From contig DASYIL010000277.1 in assembly GCA_035997545.1 (NCBI GenBank), positions 1 to 6,880 on the forward strand: a stretch of 6,880 nt of DNA. The letters run 5' to 3'. The stretch is from GCA-003244245 sp035997545. Its GTDB lineage: Bacteria > Actinomycetota > Actinomycetes > Mycobacteriales > Pseudonocardiaceae. How positions within the stretch are numbered: position 1 is the stretch's first letter; every line of letters starts with the position of its first letter. A model generated the notes under the pieces. The model was not told where the DNA came from. It saw nothing but the letters and a program-made list of their open reading frames with translations, and made no database searches. The translations under genes and the position numbers were made by a program. Shown piece by piece: positions 6,734 to 6,880 of this stretch.

Positions 6734-6743
6734 ACGGTCAACG

Positions 6744-6880
6744 ATGACCGCAGCTGCTGTCGATTTTGCGTTGTACGGTGGGCCAGTAGACCCGGACCAG
6801 AAGGTCAAGAGGGTCCGGGTCCAGGACCTTCTCGCGGCCAAGCACCGCGGGGAAAGGTGGGCAATGCTCACCGCCTACGA
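6744..6880 (+). CDS. panB: 3-methyl-2-oxobutanoate hydroxymethyltransferase PanB, N-terminal fragment (cut by window end)
   Basis: PanB transfers a hydroxymethyl group from methylenetetrahydrofolate to 2-oxoisovalerate, giving ketopantoate, the first committed step of pantothenate and CoA synthesis. Only 45 full codons are visible, starting MTAAAVDFALYGG and ending in the conserved segment RWAMLTAYD, whose final Asp codon is split by the window end. That segment matches WAMLTAYD of mycobacterial PanB, and a basic stretch before it (KVKRVRVQDLLAAKHRGE) fits the family's N-terminal region. The catalytic and metal-binding residues lie beyond the window. The start is set by the AGGGAGG site upstream. 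Gene order supports the call, since panB also follows hip1 in M. tuberculosis. Confidence 0.88.
   Translation, partial: MTAAAVDFALYGGPVDPDQKVKRVRVQDLLAAKHRGERWAMLTAY

Overview
This window is about 6.9 kb of high-GC actinobacterial chromosome. It carries six protein-coding genes packed tightly on both strands, and two of them run off the ends. Every gene is recognisable, and several align closely, from memory, with Mycobacterium tuberculosis proteins: GlnA2, LprG, P55, Hip1/CaeA and PanB. The NAD synthetase is the exception. It is a 575-residue form, not the roughly 680-residue form of M. tuberculosis. That difference, with the gene order, points to a relative outside the mycobacteria, perhaps in Pseudonocardiales. 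The placement is inference. No mobile element, CRISPR array, RNA gene or phage signature was seen, and no gap longer than 118 bp lacks a gene.

Layout, left to right: (1) glnA2, minus strand, N-terminal 305 codons only, cut by the window start. (2) A 59-bp divergent intergenic region. (3) lprG and p55, plus strand, 15 bp apart, a lipoprotein plus MFS exporter operon. (4) A secreted lipoprotein serine protease/esterase of the Hip1/CaeA (TAP-like) family, minus strand, whose 3' end overlaps the end of p55 by 35 bp. (5) A second divergent intergenic region, again exactly 59 bp between ATGs. (6) nadE, glutamine-dependent NAD+ synthetase, plus strand. (7) A 118-bp gap holding a good ribosome binding site, then the first 45 codons of panB, cut by the window end.

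Two themes stand out. The first is envelope biology. The lipid-binding lipoprotein LprG, its transporter P55 and a lipid-anchored Hip1-like hydrolase sit together, all predicted to act at or outside the membrane. In M. tuberculosis, as I recall, lprG-p55 (Rv1411c-Rv1410c) lies far from the glnA2 - hip1 - panB block (Rv2222c, Rv2224c, Rv2225), so here the operon is embedded in that block. The second is nitrogen and cofactor metabolism: GlnA2 (glutamine), NadE (uses glutamine to make NAD) and PanB (pantothenate, for CoA).

For regulation, three genes (glnA2, lprG, hip1-like) have a TANNNT -10 box ending 6 or 7 bases before the ATG and no Shine-Dalgarno sequence, which predicts leaderless mRNAs. 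panB has a clear Shine-Dalgarno. I see no evidence of a wholly new system. The most unusual points are the gene arrangement, the leaderless divergent promoters and the overlapping convergent gene ends.
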